NCBI GenBank assembly: GCA_021442155.1
Contig: CM038229.1
Coordinates: 74,916,443-74,980,442, forward strand
From: Cymbidium sinense
Taxonomy: Eukaryota; Streptophyta; Magnoliopsida; Asparagales; Orchidaceae
Direction of reading: 5' to 3'
Length of the DNA stretch: 64,000 nucleotides
Below the pieces are notes generated by a model. It was given only the letters and a program-made list of their open reading frames with translations. It was not told the DNA's origin and searched no databases. The translations under genes were made by a program, and so were the position numbers. This document shows, piece by piece, positions 46,561-58,707 of the stretch (within the stretch, counting starts at the first letter, position 1; each line of letters begins with the position of its first letter).

Positions 46561-49500
46561 AAGTATGCATACCTCCATAAGCGCCATTGTTGATAGTAGA
46601 ACTCGTGCCAAGTTACCAATTAGAAGGGAAGAAATTTGAAAAAACAACTTAGATTGATTTTTTGGAACTATTTGATGTGACTATTTTTAGTTTGTGATAC
46701 TATAAACTTTTTGGAAGTCACATAGCTTTTTATTCTAGCATTTCATTTTATTTAAACTTTTATATTATCCATGATTAGTGACAGAATGCCTTTTGGTGAA
46801 GTTGCAAATGCGATGGTTGTAATTTTTTGGGATTGATGAATGGATGTATTGACATCCTTTTCTTAACTATGATGCGTTTAATCCATTGTTCATATTATCC
46901 ATGCTAAGATCGTTGTTCTTGGTTATGATAACCATCTCCATGGCCTCTTGCCTCTTGACATGAACTAGTTCATGTCTTGCCTTAACATGAATGAATCTAA
47001 TTTTCCCTCCATATTGGGGTTGTCTCTCTTCATCCTCCTCCATCTTTTCATTGCTCAGTTTTACGGATGGTGAGAAAAGCTCAAGCAACTTTTTTTGAGA
47101 TGATAATTGATCTGATGCTTGGGATTTACAATCACTTTTATATAAAGCTTTGTGCTCGATTTGTCATGATCATCACTTCCTTTCTAAGCATATCAGAAAA
47201 TAGAACTTTCGTTCAAATCAAAGTAAAGATTCCTTATGATGAAACGAAGAATTTTATGATTTATTAATATGATGGAACATGTCCTTGATTGACACCATTT
47301 CCTTCGATTTGGGTTAGAATTTACAAGTAGTGCTAAAAAATTTGAACCTCTTATTTCTTTATTATTCTAGTTTTTTTTTTACCATGAATAGGTATTACGG
47401 TTACTTAGCATAAAGTGTATGATTTCTCAAGATATTAGCTGAGACCATTGATTCCATTCGGCTTATAGAACTTGCAAATGTTTGTACTTTGATTTGGTTT
47501 ATGGCAATTGTGTTCTTTTTTGAGCTCAAAAAATCAAGATATGGTACTTCGAGCGGACATCGAGCAAACCATAACTATGTTTAAGTTCTTCTATGCGAAA
47601 AGCGTGGTAGGATTCATATGAAGGTACTTAAATTAAAGAATTCGATACTTAAATTATGCATAATTGTATTTTCACTATACTTAAATTATCATTGGTGATA
47701 TATATAAATATTCGTATATAAATCCCCTATTTATTACTTACATTTAGTGAATGAATTTATAGCACAACTTTGTATTGATGTTTAAATTTTAAGGAAGGTC
47801 AGAGCATTAGTCACTTACTTTGAATTTCAATTCATAGATATATCTTTGTAAAGTTGTCCAACATGCTTATGAGCGAATGGAAGTAAAGGCAAAAGAATTG
47901 CGATTATAGTTACTTGATTCTATATGAATCTACACAAAACCATTGCTTTCTTTCTCTTAATAACTTAAATTGGTCCAACAAGACTTAGTCTCAACGTCAA
48001 TTGTGATCATGAAGATATCAGATGGCAACTCAAATTGCATGGGAAAGCCCGACTTACGGTGAGCTTATTCTTGGTGATCTTGTTTTGGTTTCTCTCTTCA
48101 AGTTGTATTTGCTGGTTTTTCTTCAGAGTCTCTATCCCAAAGGATCATGGATTGTAAGCCAAAAGTTGTGATAACATGCAATGGTATGTGTAGGGGTTCT
48201 AAAGCACTCCCCGAAAAAAAATCAGATAATCTTGGTGGAATGCAAAGAATGGTTTCTTGATACGAAGTCTAAATCACTCTTAGGAACTATATAACTTGCA
48301 CCTTGAGTTTGTGATGGTGATTCTATTAAATTTAGTTGATTATTATAAAATTTATCTTTTGCTGAGATTAACTTTTTTTTCAACTTTCATTGAGGTTGAT
48401 ATTTGTTAGCATTCCTAGCACCAACATAGTGATGGTAGTGTAAATTATAAATAAATGATTGAAGTTTTTGGAAATTTTAATGTCATAGAACCTCTGCATT
48501 TTCTCCTTTGAGATAACACCCAATTTTAGTTATATTTTTGATCCCAATAACTAATGATTTCCATGTGATGATTCTTTGAATCAGAGAGAAAGAGAAGTGG
48601 TTGAGGAAAGAGAGGGATGAGGTCGGGAAAGGAGAAAGGAGCGGAAGGCTAATGGACTTCGAACACAGAATTACATTGAAGGCACTCGTGTGATAAGAGA
48701 TCTGCGAATGCTCAACAATGGCTAAATAATTTTCCATTGTTACACTGCGGATAAAATTTTGAGCGTGGTGCTTGCTTGATGCTTCATAACCTCAAAACTC
48801 CATTTATTTATTCCTATGAAATGTTGAGGAATCTTTGGAACTTATGTAAATGTTGGAACTTCATATGTAAATAATTGGAACTTATGTAATTAATTGGAAC
48901 TTAGTATTTATGAGAATCATTTTCACCATCATATCTGTCATTGCTTGATTATCATATGATCATCATCACTTAATTATTGATGTCTAACTATCATTATTTA
49001 GCAATTATTACTCAATAATTATTACAAAATTATGCCTTCTAGCTTTCATTGCCTGACCTTAATCTCCTGACCACTATCATAACCTTTCATTATTTCTCTA
49101 ATAATCCTTCTTATAAAACTTGATTATTTTCCAATTTTGTGTAGTGATTCATGATTAAAAGAAAAGGTTACTTTATAATCTTATTTATATAGCGAATCAT
49201 TTTATTGGGATATAACTCATGAATTTTTCTCTTTTAAAAATTTTAATATAAAAATTTTAGTATCTTTCAAGCAACTCTTTCTCTATGTATATATATGTTG
49301 AATCTTTATATAAAGTTAAGATGTAAAATTCTCACTTTACAATCATGAATGCTATGACAAAGAAGAAAATCCTTAACTTGTTCTCAAAGATTAAATAAAG
49401 AATAGCAAAGCCCATACAACAAAGACATATCATAATTCTAATTTCATAACGAATCTCGACTTTCATATATAAATAATGATAATCAAGGAAGCTAAAGACA

Positions 49501-50943
49501 TTACCAAATTCTTACATAAGATGCACATAGATCACATGAGAGCATAAAGGATGCATTTCTCATTGTCAAAAGCCCAAAACTATCTAAATATTACTAGAAA
49601 TTATATTATAAATATTAGCAACTATATCTTGAGAGCGTTGTGAGATTAAATTATAAACTCATGACCAGAAAGTCACGAGAAAGTCAACTACTCATCACAT
49701 CTATAGTTAAGATATAATGGAATTATATATTGATATATTATTAGTTTGTTTGTCATTTTTCATTAAGAATTCAGTTATTCTTTCAGAAATGATTGTCTTG
49801 AGATTCTCTCTATAACAGAACTTGCCTTGGGTGATCATCTTCTTTTTAGAAATCGTCTAGTAGATAATTGAAACTTGGCCAACATATTGCGAAAATAATA
49901 AAGCAATGATAGTTTACAAACTATAAGGTCACACCTAAGTTCAGACCTTGCAAAAATAATAAAGCAAATGCACTATTAACATAAATTTAGGGGTACATTG
50001 ACGACTACGATGCCACGACAATCGATCTAAATCACACATCGCTCATACATATTGACACTTCTTAGTACCATGCACTTCACCCACACATATTACGATAAAC
50101 AACCAAAAAGTCTGTAGAACAATAACAACAACTCCAACAAAAAATTTCATAAGAGTTAATATGAGCTCGAACTTCATTCGACCATCTCATCATGATAGCA
50201 GGAAGCACATCATGTATTGAAGGTTCAACTTCATCTACCCAATTGAAAAACGCAATCATCTTGTGTTACATTTAGGGCATCGATAAAATTTTTTTTCGGT
50301 ATTCGGTCCTTTATGAGTAGTGTATATAATATATGGTAAGTTACACCTGCATCTCACTTGATTATTTTGGAGCACATTCCCTATTATTGATTGACTCGAG
50401 CTCATTCGATATTATTGAAAAAGTTTTAGTCAATTCATATATATGTTAAAGTATAGCATCAAATAAAGTATAATTAATTTTACGTTCACTATGAACAAGT
50501 GCTTCCACTTCTTAATATCACAATACCGGGAGCAATCATAGTTCACGCACATTTTAGTTATGACTAATATTTATAAAATAAAGATCATCTTATCATGTAT
50601 AGAAGGTGGTAAGTTTTGAGGCTATAGTTGACACATAAGTATCACTAATTTTTTAACAAAGAGGCTAATAAATGAACCAATCAATAAAATTCTTAGCAAA
50701 TACATGAAAGTTAAAAGAGTTTCCAATTCATGAAAAATACAACACATTCACAATTATCACTTTGAAAAGACATTCATTTCTATTTATGCAATAAAAAGCA
50801 AGCGAAATCAGGAGGTTCAATTCCAACTCAACGCGTAGTACCTCTTCAGTAGACCTCCAACACACTCTCATGTTGACAATAAAAATATCGTTGGCAGAGA
50901 AAATCCCCCAAAATCTAAACCAAATAATCACCCAAAATGAAAA
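46561..50943. other. Interior of the MULE without assigned function
   Basis: About 4.4 kb between the transposase and the right inverted repeat. The start (to about 46860) is likely transposase 3' UTR. Short open frames at 47088-46867 (minus), 48737-48483 (minus), 50259-50077 (minus) and 50949-50728 (minus) carry no motif I know. No second transposon gene, captured exon or nested element was recognised. Confidence 0.5.
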
Positions 50944-51411
50944 CTTCAATCAAACCCAACCGACGAAGGGCACAGCGAGAAGAAGACTCACCAGGCGTGC
51001 GGGGGAGCGAGAGGCACGATGTGTCAACAGCCTTCTCAATCTCCGCTTACCGGATGGAACGCTCCAACACCGCCAGCACGGAGCTCGATATTTCAATCCT
51101 TAGCCTCGCCACCGTCAAGAAGAGCAACGAATCACAAGTGAAGAAGACTCACTGAGGCTGGCGGAGCAGAGAGGCACGATGTAACATATCCCTTACCCTC
51201 CGCTCGAAGTGGAAACGACGAAGCTTGCCGTTATTGAGCTCGAGGCAAGATCGCTTGTAACTAAGCGAACCGCGGAAGAAACGAATACTTAGAAGCGGAA
51301 AGTGGTAATTTTGTTGTGTTAGAATGTTTTAGGTGTTAAAATTGTAAAATGATAAGTTTAGTTGTTAAATATGTAAATATTGATGTTTAACGGTATGTAT
51401 GTAAATCCCTC
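50944..51411. repeat. MULE right terminal inverted repeat with internal duplication
   Basis: Pairs with 42804-43128 but is about 140 bp longer because an inner segment is duplicated: GAAGAAGACTCA and GAGAGGCACGATGT occur at about 50979 and 51008, and again at about 51139 and 51169, 160 bp apart. Confidence 0.85.
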
Positions 51412-51420
51412 TTAATTTTA
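51412..51420. repeat. 9-bp target site duplication, right copy
   Basis: TTAATTTTA, identical to 42795-42803. Confidence 0.92.
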
Positions 51421-52350
51421 ACATACTCACAACAACTATACAAGAAGTTCATACTAATAAAAAAAGATGGGTTTGATTGCTTCTTTCATTCCAACAATTC
51501 TAAAATATTGAAATTACACAGTTCAAAAATATTCACCATTTTAACCTTCATAGCAATCATTCGAGCTACCATCTGAGCAGTCATCCTCAACTCCATGTCC
51601 TTAGTCATTGCTACAACAAGCTTTATAACTATCTCATCGATCAAATCATTTCTCATTCCAAAGAATGAATGGTGTGCATTATAGGCCAACCCTAATGAGC
51701 CTAGGCAGTATATCATTCCATTCTTCTTACCTCCAAAAACCTTTTTTCATATGTCATACTCTGATTGCTTAGACCGACCATTAGAATTATCTGCATCGGT
51801 GGAGCTCTAACTAGCAATCTCCTTTAGCTTCATGTATCCGTCTTACGAGAAATTATAATGGTATTTAAAGAAAATATATTTTAAATAAAATTATAATTTA
51901 AAAATAATATGTTAATTTTGGTAAGCTCTCTCTGGGACCAACATCAATTTCTGCTAGTTAACGATGTTAATGTGTTATGCTATGTAATTCTATATTAGTG
52001 GGCTTCCTTCAATGAAATTAATTAAGCATGATTAAAATTTTAATTATTATAAATAATAAATGGCTCAATATTTTTCATATGTACTCAATGTGGGGAACTG
52101 AGCCTCCAATATGTAGAAAGTCGCCATGCCCCTCAATCAGATCATCGATTTTATTTTGAACCCTCTTTCAAGTGTACTCTAAGAAGGCCGGCTCTATAGA
52201 GCTTGTCCCACACATTCTCTCCAATCTAAACAAGTCTTCACTTAGACTAGCATCTGTCTGTGAACATATCGCGTAAATGTGTTGCACCTCTAAGCTCAAT
52301 TTCTTCTAATGTTCTAGTTGTGTTCAGGTAGCCGTCTAAAATCCATCGAT
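51421..52350 (-). pseudogene. CACTA second ORF (Transposase_24-like) remnant, right flank of the nested MULE
   Basis: On the minus strand, from 52345 down, the DNA matches the second ORF of the CACTA element at 20781-21600: GGATTTTAGACGGCTAC against GAATTTTAGCTATTTG, RGATHLRDMFTD (near 52275), and later SKQSEYDI..KVFGGKKNG (51775-51718) and RMTAQMVARMIAMKVKMVNI (51590-51530). The copy is in reverse orientation and interrupted by stops. Together with 42324-42794 it is one old CACTA copy split by the MULE. Its tnp2 part and far end are not seen before the LINE. Confidence 0.6.
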
Positions 52351-53058
52351 AATGGAAACACATTAATGATAATCATTAGTGCTTTAATATAATATAATGC
52401 GTTTGTTGACCCTATATTTATTCCACGACTCAAATTGAGTAAATACGACAAATCGATGAGCTATAAATGAGACATTATATGAATCGAGTTAAGCATATAT
52501 TGAGTACTTTTAAATTTGGTCGAATATCATTTACTCATAAGACAAAAATTGCAAATTAATTCAAATGATTAAATTCACCAAAAAAAGGCAAATAATAATG
52601 ATAATATTACTCTAGCGATTGCATAGAATAATATGTATGAAGTACTAAAGTATTTACTTGCACATGAGTTAATGACATGAATTCGACTTTTATCATTGAT
52701 GAGAAATTCAAATGTCATAAAGAATATGTACATCATAGTCTTCTAATTTAAAATTAAATTGAGTAATATTTAAAATTTAAAATGAAGTTATTTGTTAATT
52801 AGAACCTGATTTATATATTTTTAACTTAATCTAATTCAATTTCATCTCATCTTATTCTAACCAGATTTATTTTAAATTAAATATCATCATTAAAATTGTA
52901 TGTACTACTTTATTCAAGTAAAAAAAAAAAAAACTAAACTAAAATCAAATTTTGTTGTCTGTCCATTCTCAAAAAAAAAGAAGAAATTTTGTCTTTTCTA
53001 CTCAACACTTTCATATACATAAATAATATCATATCAAGTTATTATAACATATGTATCC
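52351..53058. other. AT-rich DNA, no gene
   Basis: May be the continuation of the CACTA remnant towards its 5' end, but no tnp2 block could be read. A run of A lies at 52920-52933. Confidence 0.4.
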
Positions 53059-53510
53059 AGTTTTTTTTTCTGGAGAAAATTGAGGGCGAAAAGTGCAATT
53101 TCATTCCAATAAGAGAATACAAAAATAAAATTACAATAATCCCAAAGGGATTGAATCAAAATAAAATCCAGAGGACTGAATAAAAAAGAGGCCTAACATA
53201 AATCAAACTCTAATATCGAAAACAAAAACATAACGGACTCAGATCAAAAGTTTGTAATCATCCAAGACAGATGAGGGCAACAGCCAATGAACTAGCTTGT
53301 GGTAGCCACCATTGCCATCCAAGGGGTCATTAATGAGAGAAAACTAAGGAGCACTATAACTTTGAAAGAAGAACCCTGGTTGCAAAAGTGCTTGCCAGGC
53401 GAGCATAGTTAACCACCAAAAGAAACAAAAGGTTGCCCGAGATTATCATCATCGTCCATTTTAAAAGCAAAAGAGAGTATTGATACTTCATAAGAAACAA
53501 AATGCACATA

Positions 53511-56500
53511 TCAGAGGCTGTCATAAGATTTCCACATTCGGATAGTTCTCATTACTTCATCAGGCCAATGATCTTTAAATGTCCAATGACGAAGCTTGTG
53601 AGCGACTAAAATTTTGATTTGGCTTTCGATCCAATTAAAAGAATTAGCTGTCAAAGAGTGGAGTCTTCGGTTTCTTTCCTTCCATATGATATACACTGAA
53701 AATGAAATGATAAGGTAGCAAAGCCTAGCCAAAATCTTATTGCATAAGTTGCTGATTTCATTGATCACCTAGGGAAGAGTTATATGCATAAGAAGATAAT
53801 TACCACAAGGCAAAATCTTCCTAATCAGCCTCATGGATTCAAAGCATTCGAAAAACAAGTGTGAATGAGATTCCTGCTCAGAGCCACAGAAAAGTCATAG
53901 CAATGAATTACCCAGTCCTTTGGCAGAGAAAAGGTCAGAGGTTTTGAGACCTTTTAGAAAGGACATCCAACAGAATAACGCATAATTAAGAGCATAATCT
54001 TTAAACCATATACCACCATGCCAAGTAACCTTAGGGATCTACTCAAACAGAGAGGAGAGGATAAGTTTTGAAGTCAATTTATGAGAGCTATCCCATAATA
54101 CAATATGAGGTTTCTTATCAAGGGAAAAACTAGACATGCCTTTAGAACAGATGGGAGACCAAGATAATAAGCCTTCAGGAATACAAATAGTTCCATTAGA
54201 AATAATTGAGCTAAGAGGAGCATATAAAGGTTTATTAAATAAGGAGAAACAGTCATTTCCCAGAGATTCAAAAAGAGAGAAACCATCACACCACGAATCA
54301 AAATATAAGGAGAGAGAGAGAGGAACCATCTCCTGGCTTTAGGGAAATTTTCTCTCTAAAGTGAGTGGCACAGCTTTTAAGTTCCCTCCATAGTTACTTT
54401 GGCACCACATCGCAAATTGAGAAGATTTATATAAGACCCTCCATATGCCCTTAATTTTACATAGTGAATTGAGAGTGGAGATTGAATAAAGTCCAATGCC
54501 ACCCCTGTCTCGGGGAAGGGTAATCTTGGCCCAGGAAATAAGATGTAACTTCCTAGCCTCCCCGTTATGATAGAAGAAATTTGCCATCAAGGACGAAATC
54601 TTCTTAAGAACACACTTGGGAAAAGAGATCGCTCTTAGCCAATAAGATAGGAAGTTGTTTATAGTGGCCCGAAGAAGTTGGAGCCTTCTCCCAAATGAGA
54701 GAAGCTTGCACTTCCATCACGTAAGCCACATGAAGAGCTTGTCAAAGAGAGGACTAAAATGATATGATTTTAGCATGCCTGAGGTAATAGGGAGACCCAA
54801 ATAATTAAACGGAAAGTTTCCAAGTTTAACATTCAACAACCTGCAAAAGGATTCAACATTGGGGTTGTGCTTTGAGAAATAGATTTGAGATTTTTCATCA
54901 TTAACTTCCAAGCCCATATAATTCGCCAGGTTATCCATAACTCTTTTAAGAGCAGTGAAAGAGCTAAGGCTAGCTTGACCCATAACCAGGAGGTCATCAG
55001 CAAATAACATATGGGAGATGGTGTTGTTCCCTGATTTAATATGGATAAAGTTTGAGAAGCTAACCTATTCATCCATAAGATAAGAGAAGGTGTCCATTGC
55101 TAAAGTGAAGAGATATGGGGAGAGAGGACAACCTTGCTGAAGACCATTGGAGGAAAGAAAATAACCTTTGATATCTCCATTAAGAGCAAGAGAAAAGGGG
55201 ATATCACAAATACATGCTTTGATCCATCTGATGAAGCGAATGGGGAATCCTTTTTGAGTCATTCGATGAAGAATGACATGTCTTTTAATAATGTCGAAGA
55301 CCTTTCTAAGATCGAACTTTGCAAAGAAGTTGTGTGAACAGTTTTTGATAGAGAACTCAAAGCCAACCTCATGAGCAAGTGCAATATTATTAGAAATATC
55401 TCTTCCTTTAATGAAGGCTGATTGAGCAAAATGAATAATGGAAGGAAGAACAAATTTCATTCTATTTACAAGAACCTTAGCTACCACCTTATAGAATGTA
55501 TTACAAAAAGATATGGGCCTATAATCAGATAAGGAGTTGGAGTGATTGATTTTAGGGATGAGAGTAATAAGGGTGTGCTTGAAGACTTGGGGGAGTTTTC
55601 CAGATTTGAAGAAGTGATGCATTGCTAGAAGGAATTATCTCACAATAATATCCCAAATTGCAGCAAAGTTTTTTGCATTGAACCCATCAGGGCTTGGAGT
55701 CTTGTTCTCACTGAACTATGGAGAGCATCAATAATTTCCTTATCAGAGATATCCATAGCCAAAGTACTGGGGAGATGCAACTACTAGTCGGCAAGGGAGA
55801 CGAGGAGTAAGAGAATGAATCTGATAGTTAAATAAAGAAGAGAAATAATTACAAATTTCATTTGAAATTGAGTTGGGGTCAGAAATAGATCCATAAGGAG
55901 TTTGAAGACATTTGATGCGATTAGAATTTTGCCTTTCTTTGATTGAGCAATAAAAGAATTTTAGATCATCATCTGAGAATGTTGCTGAGTTTTAGACGTT
56001 GGTAAGCCCATAAGCTTTCATTCCTAGAGAGATTGGTGTATTTTGTCTTAATGTTCTTCAGCTCCTCTAAAAGATTATTGTTGAGAGGATCCATTTCAAG
56101 ATTGAGCATGACCTCTTGTTATTTACTAGTCTCATTAATTTGTTGGCTGAGAGAAGAGACCACCCACTTCTTTTTCTAAAGAAAATTTTTGGCAAGTTGT
56201 AGTTTTTTAGAGAAGACATAAAGAGGGTCTCCAGGAAAGTAGGTGTTCCAAGTAGAGTTTATTACTTTGGAAAAAGTAGCATAAGAGGCCCAATAATTTC
56301 TAAACATAAACCTGGACTGGATGGAAGGGATATTATTCAAGTGGGTAATAAGAGGAGAATGGTTAGAGGATATAGGGGCTGCCACTTTATAAAAAGAAGA
56401 TGGAAAATGTTCAATCTAGAATAAATTGCAAAGAACTCTGTCAATTTTTGTTGAAATAGAATTTTCATATTGCTTATTAGACCAAGTAAAGAATAATCCA

Positions 56501-57161
56501 TAGCTGGGAAGATCAAGAAGGCTACAATCCTCGATACAACCTCTAAAGTCCACCATCTTACTAGAAGGAACCAGATTACCTCCCTGCTTTTCTTTGCAAG
56601 ATAAAATGCAATTAAAATTACCTAAGATTATCCATGGGGCATTCATTGAAGAAGCTATATTCCTAATAGAATACAACAAAGAATATCAATCATATGGATC
56701 ATTATGTGCATAAACAAAAGTAGTAAAAAATTCAAAAGCACCATTGAAGTTAACAACACCATGGATGAACTGAGCGTCCATCGAGATCATCCTAAAAGAG
56801 AGCCAATTATGGTTCCATTTAATCCAAATACGACCACCGGGATTGCACTCAAAATTATTACAAGAAGTTTCTGGTTGAAAGAGGCCAAGTGTTTTGGAGA
56901 GGGTTTGTCATCCAAAGAAGAGGAGGACAGTTTGGTTTCAAGAAGACAGAAAAGATAAAGATGAGAATCCTTGATAATTTTGTTACAGTCATGAAGTCTA
57001 TCATCAGCAAGGAGGGCACAAACATTCCAACATTCTAACTTTGAGAAATTCATAAAAAAACATTTGAGGGAGGAGAAGGGGCTATTTTCCCTTATTTTTA
57101 GTATTGGTCTTGACCACATGTCCAGTTTGAATCGAAGAAGAATTAGAGGAATCAAACTCAA
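53511..57161 (-). pseudogene. LINE ORF2: endonuclease and reverse transcriptase, decayed
   Basis: Endonuclease: ECWNVCALLADDR and FCLLETKL (57040-56900), then WIILGNFN (56640-56611) where the catalytic Asp of GDFN is Asn, then FTWSNKQYENSISTKIDRVL. After a frame change, reverse transcriptase from 55622: LITLIPKINHSNSLSDYRPI, SAFIKGRDI, AKFDLRKVFDIIKRH (palm motif A), NGLQQGCPLSPYLF, and LFADDLLVMGQA (catalytic FADD at about 55004-54993), then FNYLGLPITSG. The C-terminal zf-RVT-like region continues to IIWKERNRRLHS (53690-53655). From 55622 to 53511 one frame is maintained, interrupted only by five nonsense codons (near 55062, 54714, 54336, 54036 and 53769). Two frame changes lie upstream, between 57161 and 56679 and between 56385 and 55622. 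The mix of kept frame and point nonsense suggests decay mainly by base substitution. Confidence 0.88.
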
Positions 57162-57490
57162 TAGATCCCTTACTTGGGGTTTTTTGTTAAATTCTCCAAG
57201 CTTTTTAGGGAATGGGCACGAGCAGGGGAGGCCGTAGAGAATCTTGTGGTTATTCCATATGAAGAGGAATAGAGGGGGTTAGAATGAGGAGGTGAATCAC
57301 CACCATCGGGTTAAATTAGAAGTTGATTCAAAGTTTCTTGAGAGGGGAAGCGAGCAAGTTTTGGTCATTAATAGGTGAGATGGAAGGAAGGACTTGGTCC
57401 ATAGAATTGGGTTTGTGGTGGGGTTATTAGATTCTCATGGCGAAAGGTATGGTATGGTCGTGAGGATTAAGAAGTTTGTTTTTGAGGTTA

Positions 57491-58370
57491 TCAAGGTTGT
57501 CTACTATGATTTCTACCACTATAGGTTGGCTTTTTAGCTGGATTTAGAGGGTATGAAGCATCTTCATGGGAGAATGAAGAGCATCTAGAGCACACATAAG
57601 GTTTCCAGTCATAGACTATCTCCAGCTTAAACTTCCAACCATTTAAATTAAGAGAAACCAAATCCAGCAATGGAGATGAGGGAGTTATCTGAACACAGAT
57701 TCTGGTAAAGGTGATCCATGATTTAGAAATAGTGAGATTGTCAACAGCTAGTGGAATGCCCACCATGCTAGCCACATTAAAAAAGCCCAAATCATTCTAG
57801 CAACATAACAGAAAGTTTGACAATTTAATATAGAGAGGGATGTCAGTTATATGTTCTTCAGATGGCCTGAAATCTCATGATCAATTTTGAAAAATGAAAA
57901 ATCTGCTGTTGAGAAAACAAGGGCCATGATTCCAACCCACATCAAAGTCTTCTTGACAGAAGAACTTGAGAAGATAGAAATCCCTATGTAGAGAGAAAAG
58001 ATTTATAGTACATTTAAATCACCACTTCTTGTTAATAGCCGAAAGAAGAGAGCCATCGAATGGATGTTTCCCAATAGCATGTCCAACCAAGGAGAGCTCC
58101 CAATCCTTTTGGCCTTCTTGAAGTTCATTCTCAGTAAAACACATTTCATCAGAGACAGGAGGCACATAAGAAAGAACCACCGATATGCTTTTTTCATTTT
58201 GAGAGATTAGAAGGCCTTTCCAGTTGCAAGGCATAGAGGGAACATCAGGTCTATGAGCCACGGGTGAAACACCCAAAGGTGAGCCAGGGGAAGAGGAAGA
58301 GAGAAGAGAGAAGTTTGAAGAAAAGCCACCATTGGGAAACAAGGATTGAAATTGAAACTAAACTGAGGGT

Positions 58371-58442
<72 letters not shown>

Positions 58443-58463
58443 AGGCAAAACCCTAGAGAGCAT
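57491..58463 (-). pseudogene. LINE ORF1 (DUF4283 and zinc knuckle), decayed
   Basis: From 58342 to 57491 one minus-strand frame holds the plant LINE ORF1: WELSLVGHAIGKHPFDGSLL (58120-58061), FYLLKFFCQEDFDVGW and GPCFLNSRFF (57985-57895), DIPLYIKLSNFLL, GFFNVASMVGIPLAVDNLTI (57790-57731), then the knuckle WKPYVCSRCSSFSHEDASYP. Stops inside this frame include two TGA and one TAG. The knuckle should be C-x2-C-x4-H-x4-C, but the last Cys is Tyr (codon 57553-57551). ORF1 proteins bind the element RNA to form the retrotransposition particle. The (GA)n array at 58372-58439 lies just upstream of, or within, the ORF1 start. Confidence 0.8.
58372..58439. repeat. (GA)n microsatellite, 68 bp
   Basis: Uninterrupted GA array at the 5' end of the LINE. 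Open frames read through it on both strands are low-complexity. Confidence 0.95.
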
Positions 58464-58470
58464 ACCTGAA

Positions 58471-58676
58471 TGATGAATTAATTAGCAAACTTCCATGCTG
58501 CGAGCTCCTCAAACAATAAATAACAAACTTCTATGTCATACCTCCCCATCTCTTCTCACATTAAGGATGTCCAGAATTCTATTAAAATATAATAAAATGA
58601 AGAAGTATGAAAATAAACTACTCAACCCTTTTTGTTCACGTAATAAATTTTTTTTCTTCTAGTACATCTTTCTTGA

Positions 58677-58707
<31 letters not shown>

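Larger units (their letters stand above)
42804..51411 (+). mobile_element. Mutator-like element (MULE), 8,608 bp, complete ends
   Basis: The left end begins GGGGGATTTACATACATACC; the right end, reverse-complemented, begins GAGGGATTTACATACATACC with one mismatch in these 20 bases. Inverted similarity runs inwards for about 325 bp on the left (to about 43128) and 468 bp on the right (from about 50944), ending at a GGTTGGGTTTGATTGAAG block at both sides. A perfect 9-bp target duplication (TTAATTTTA) flanks it. A decayed MURA-type transposase gene lies at 44385-46560; the 4.3 kb after it has no assigned function. The element is inserted in an older CACTA copy. Confidence 0.93.
53059..58470 (-). 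mobile_element. L1-type LINE (non-LTR retrotransposon), near full length
   Basis: Read on the minus strand, the element runs from ORF1 (58463) to a 3' A-tail seen as nine T at 53059-53067. It contains a DUF4283-like N-terminal part and zinc knuckle of ORF1, then an endonuclease, reverse transcriptase and zf-RVT-like C-terminal part of ORF2, the order of plant L1 elements. The 5' boundary is uncertain and no target duplication was identified. Many stops and a few frame changes show that it is an old, inactive copy. Confidence 0.88.

Noticed and set aside
53040..58600. Target site duplication of the LINE
   Set aside because: CTGGATACAT after the A-tail has only a partial match (CTGGACATCC on the minus strand near 58574); not enough to fix the 5' end.
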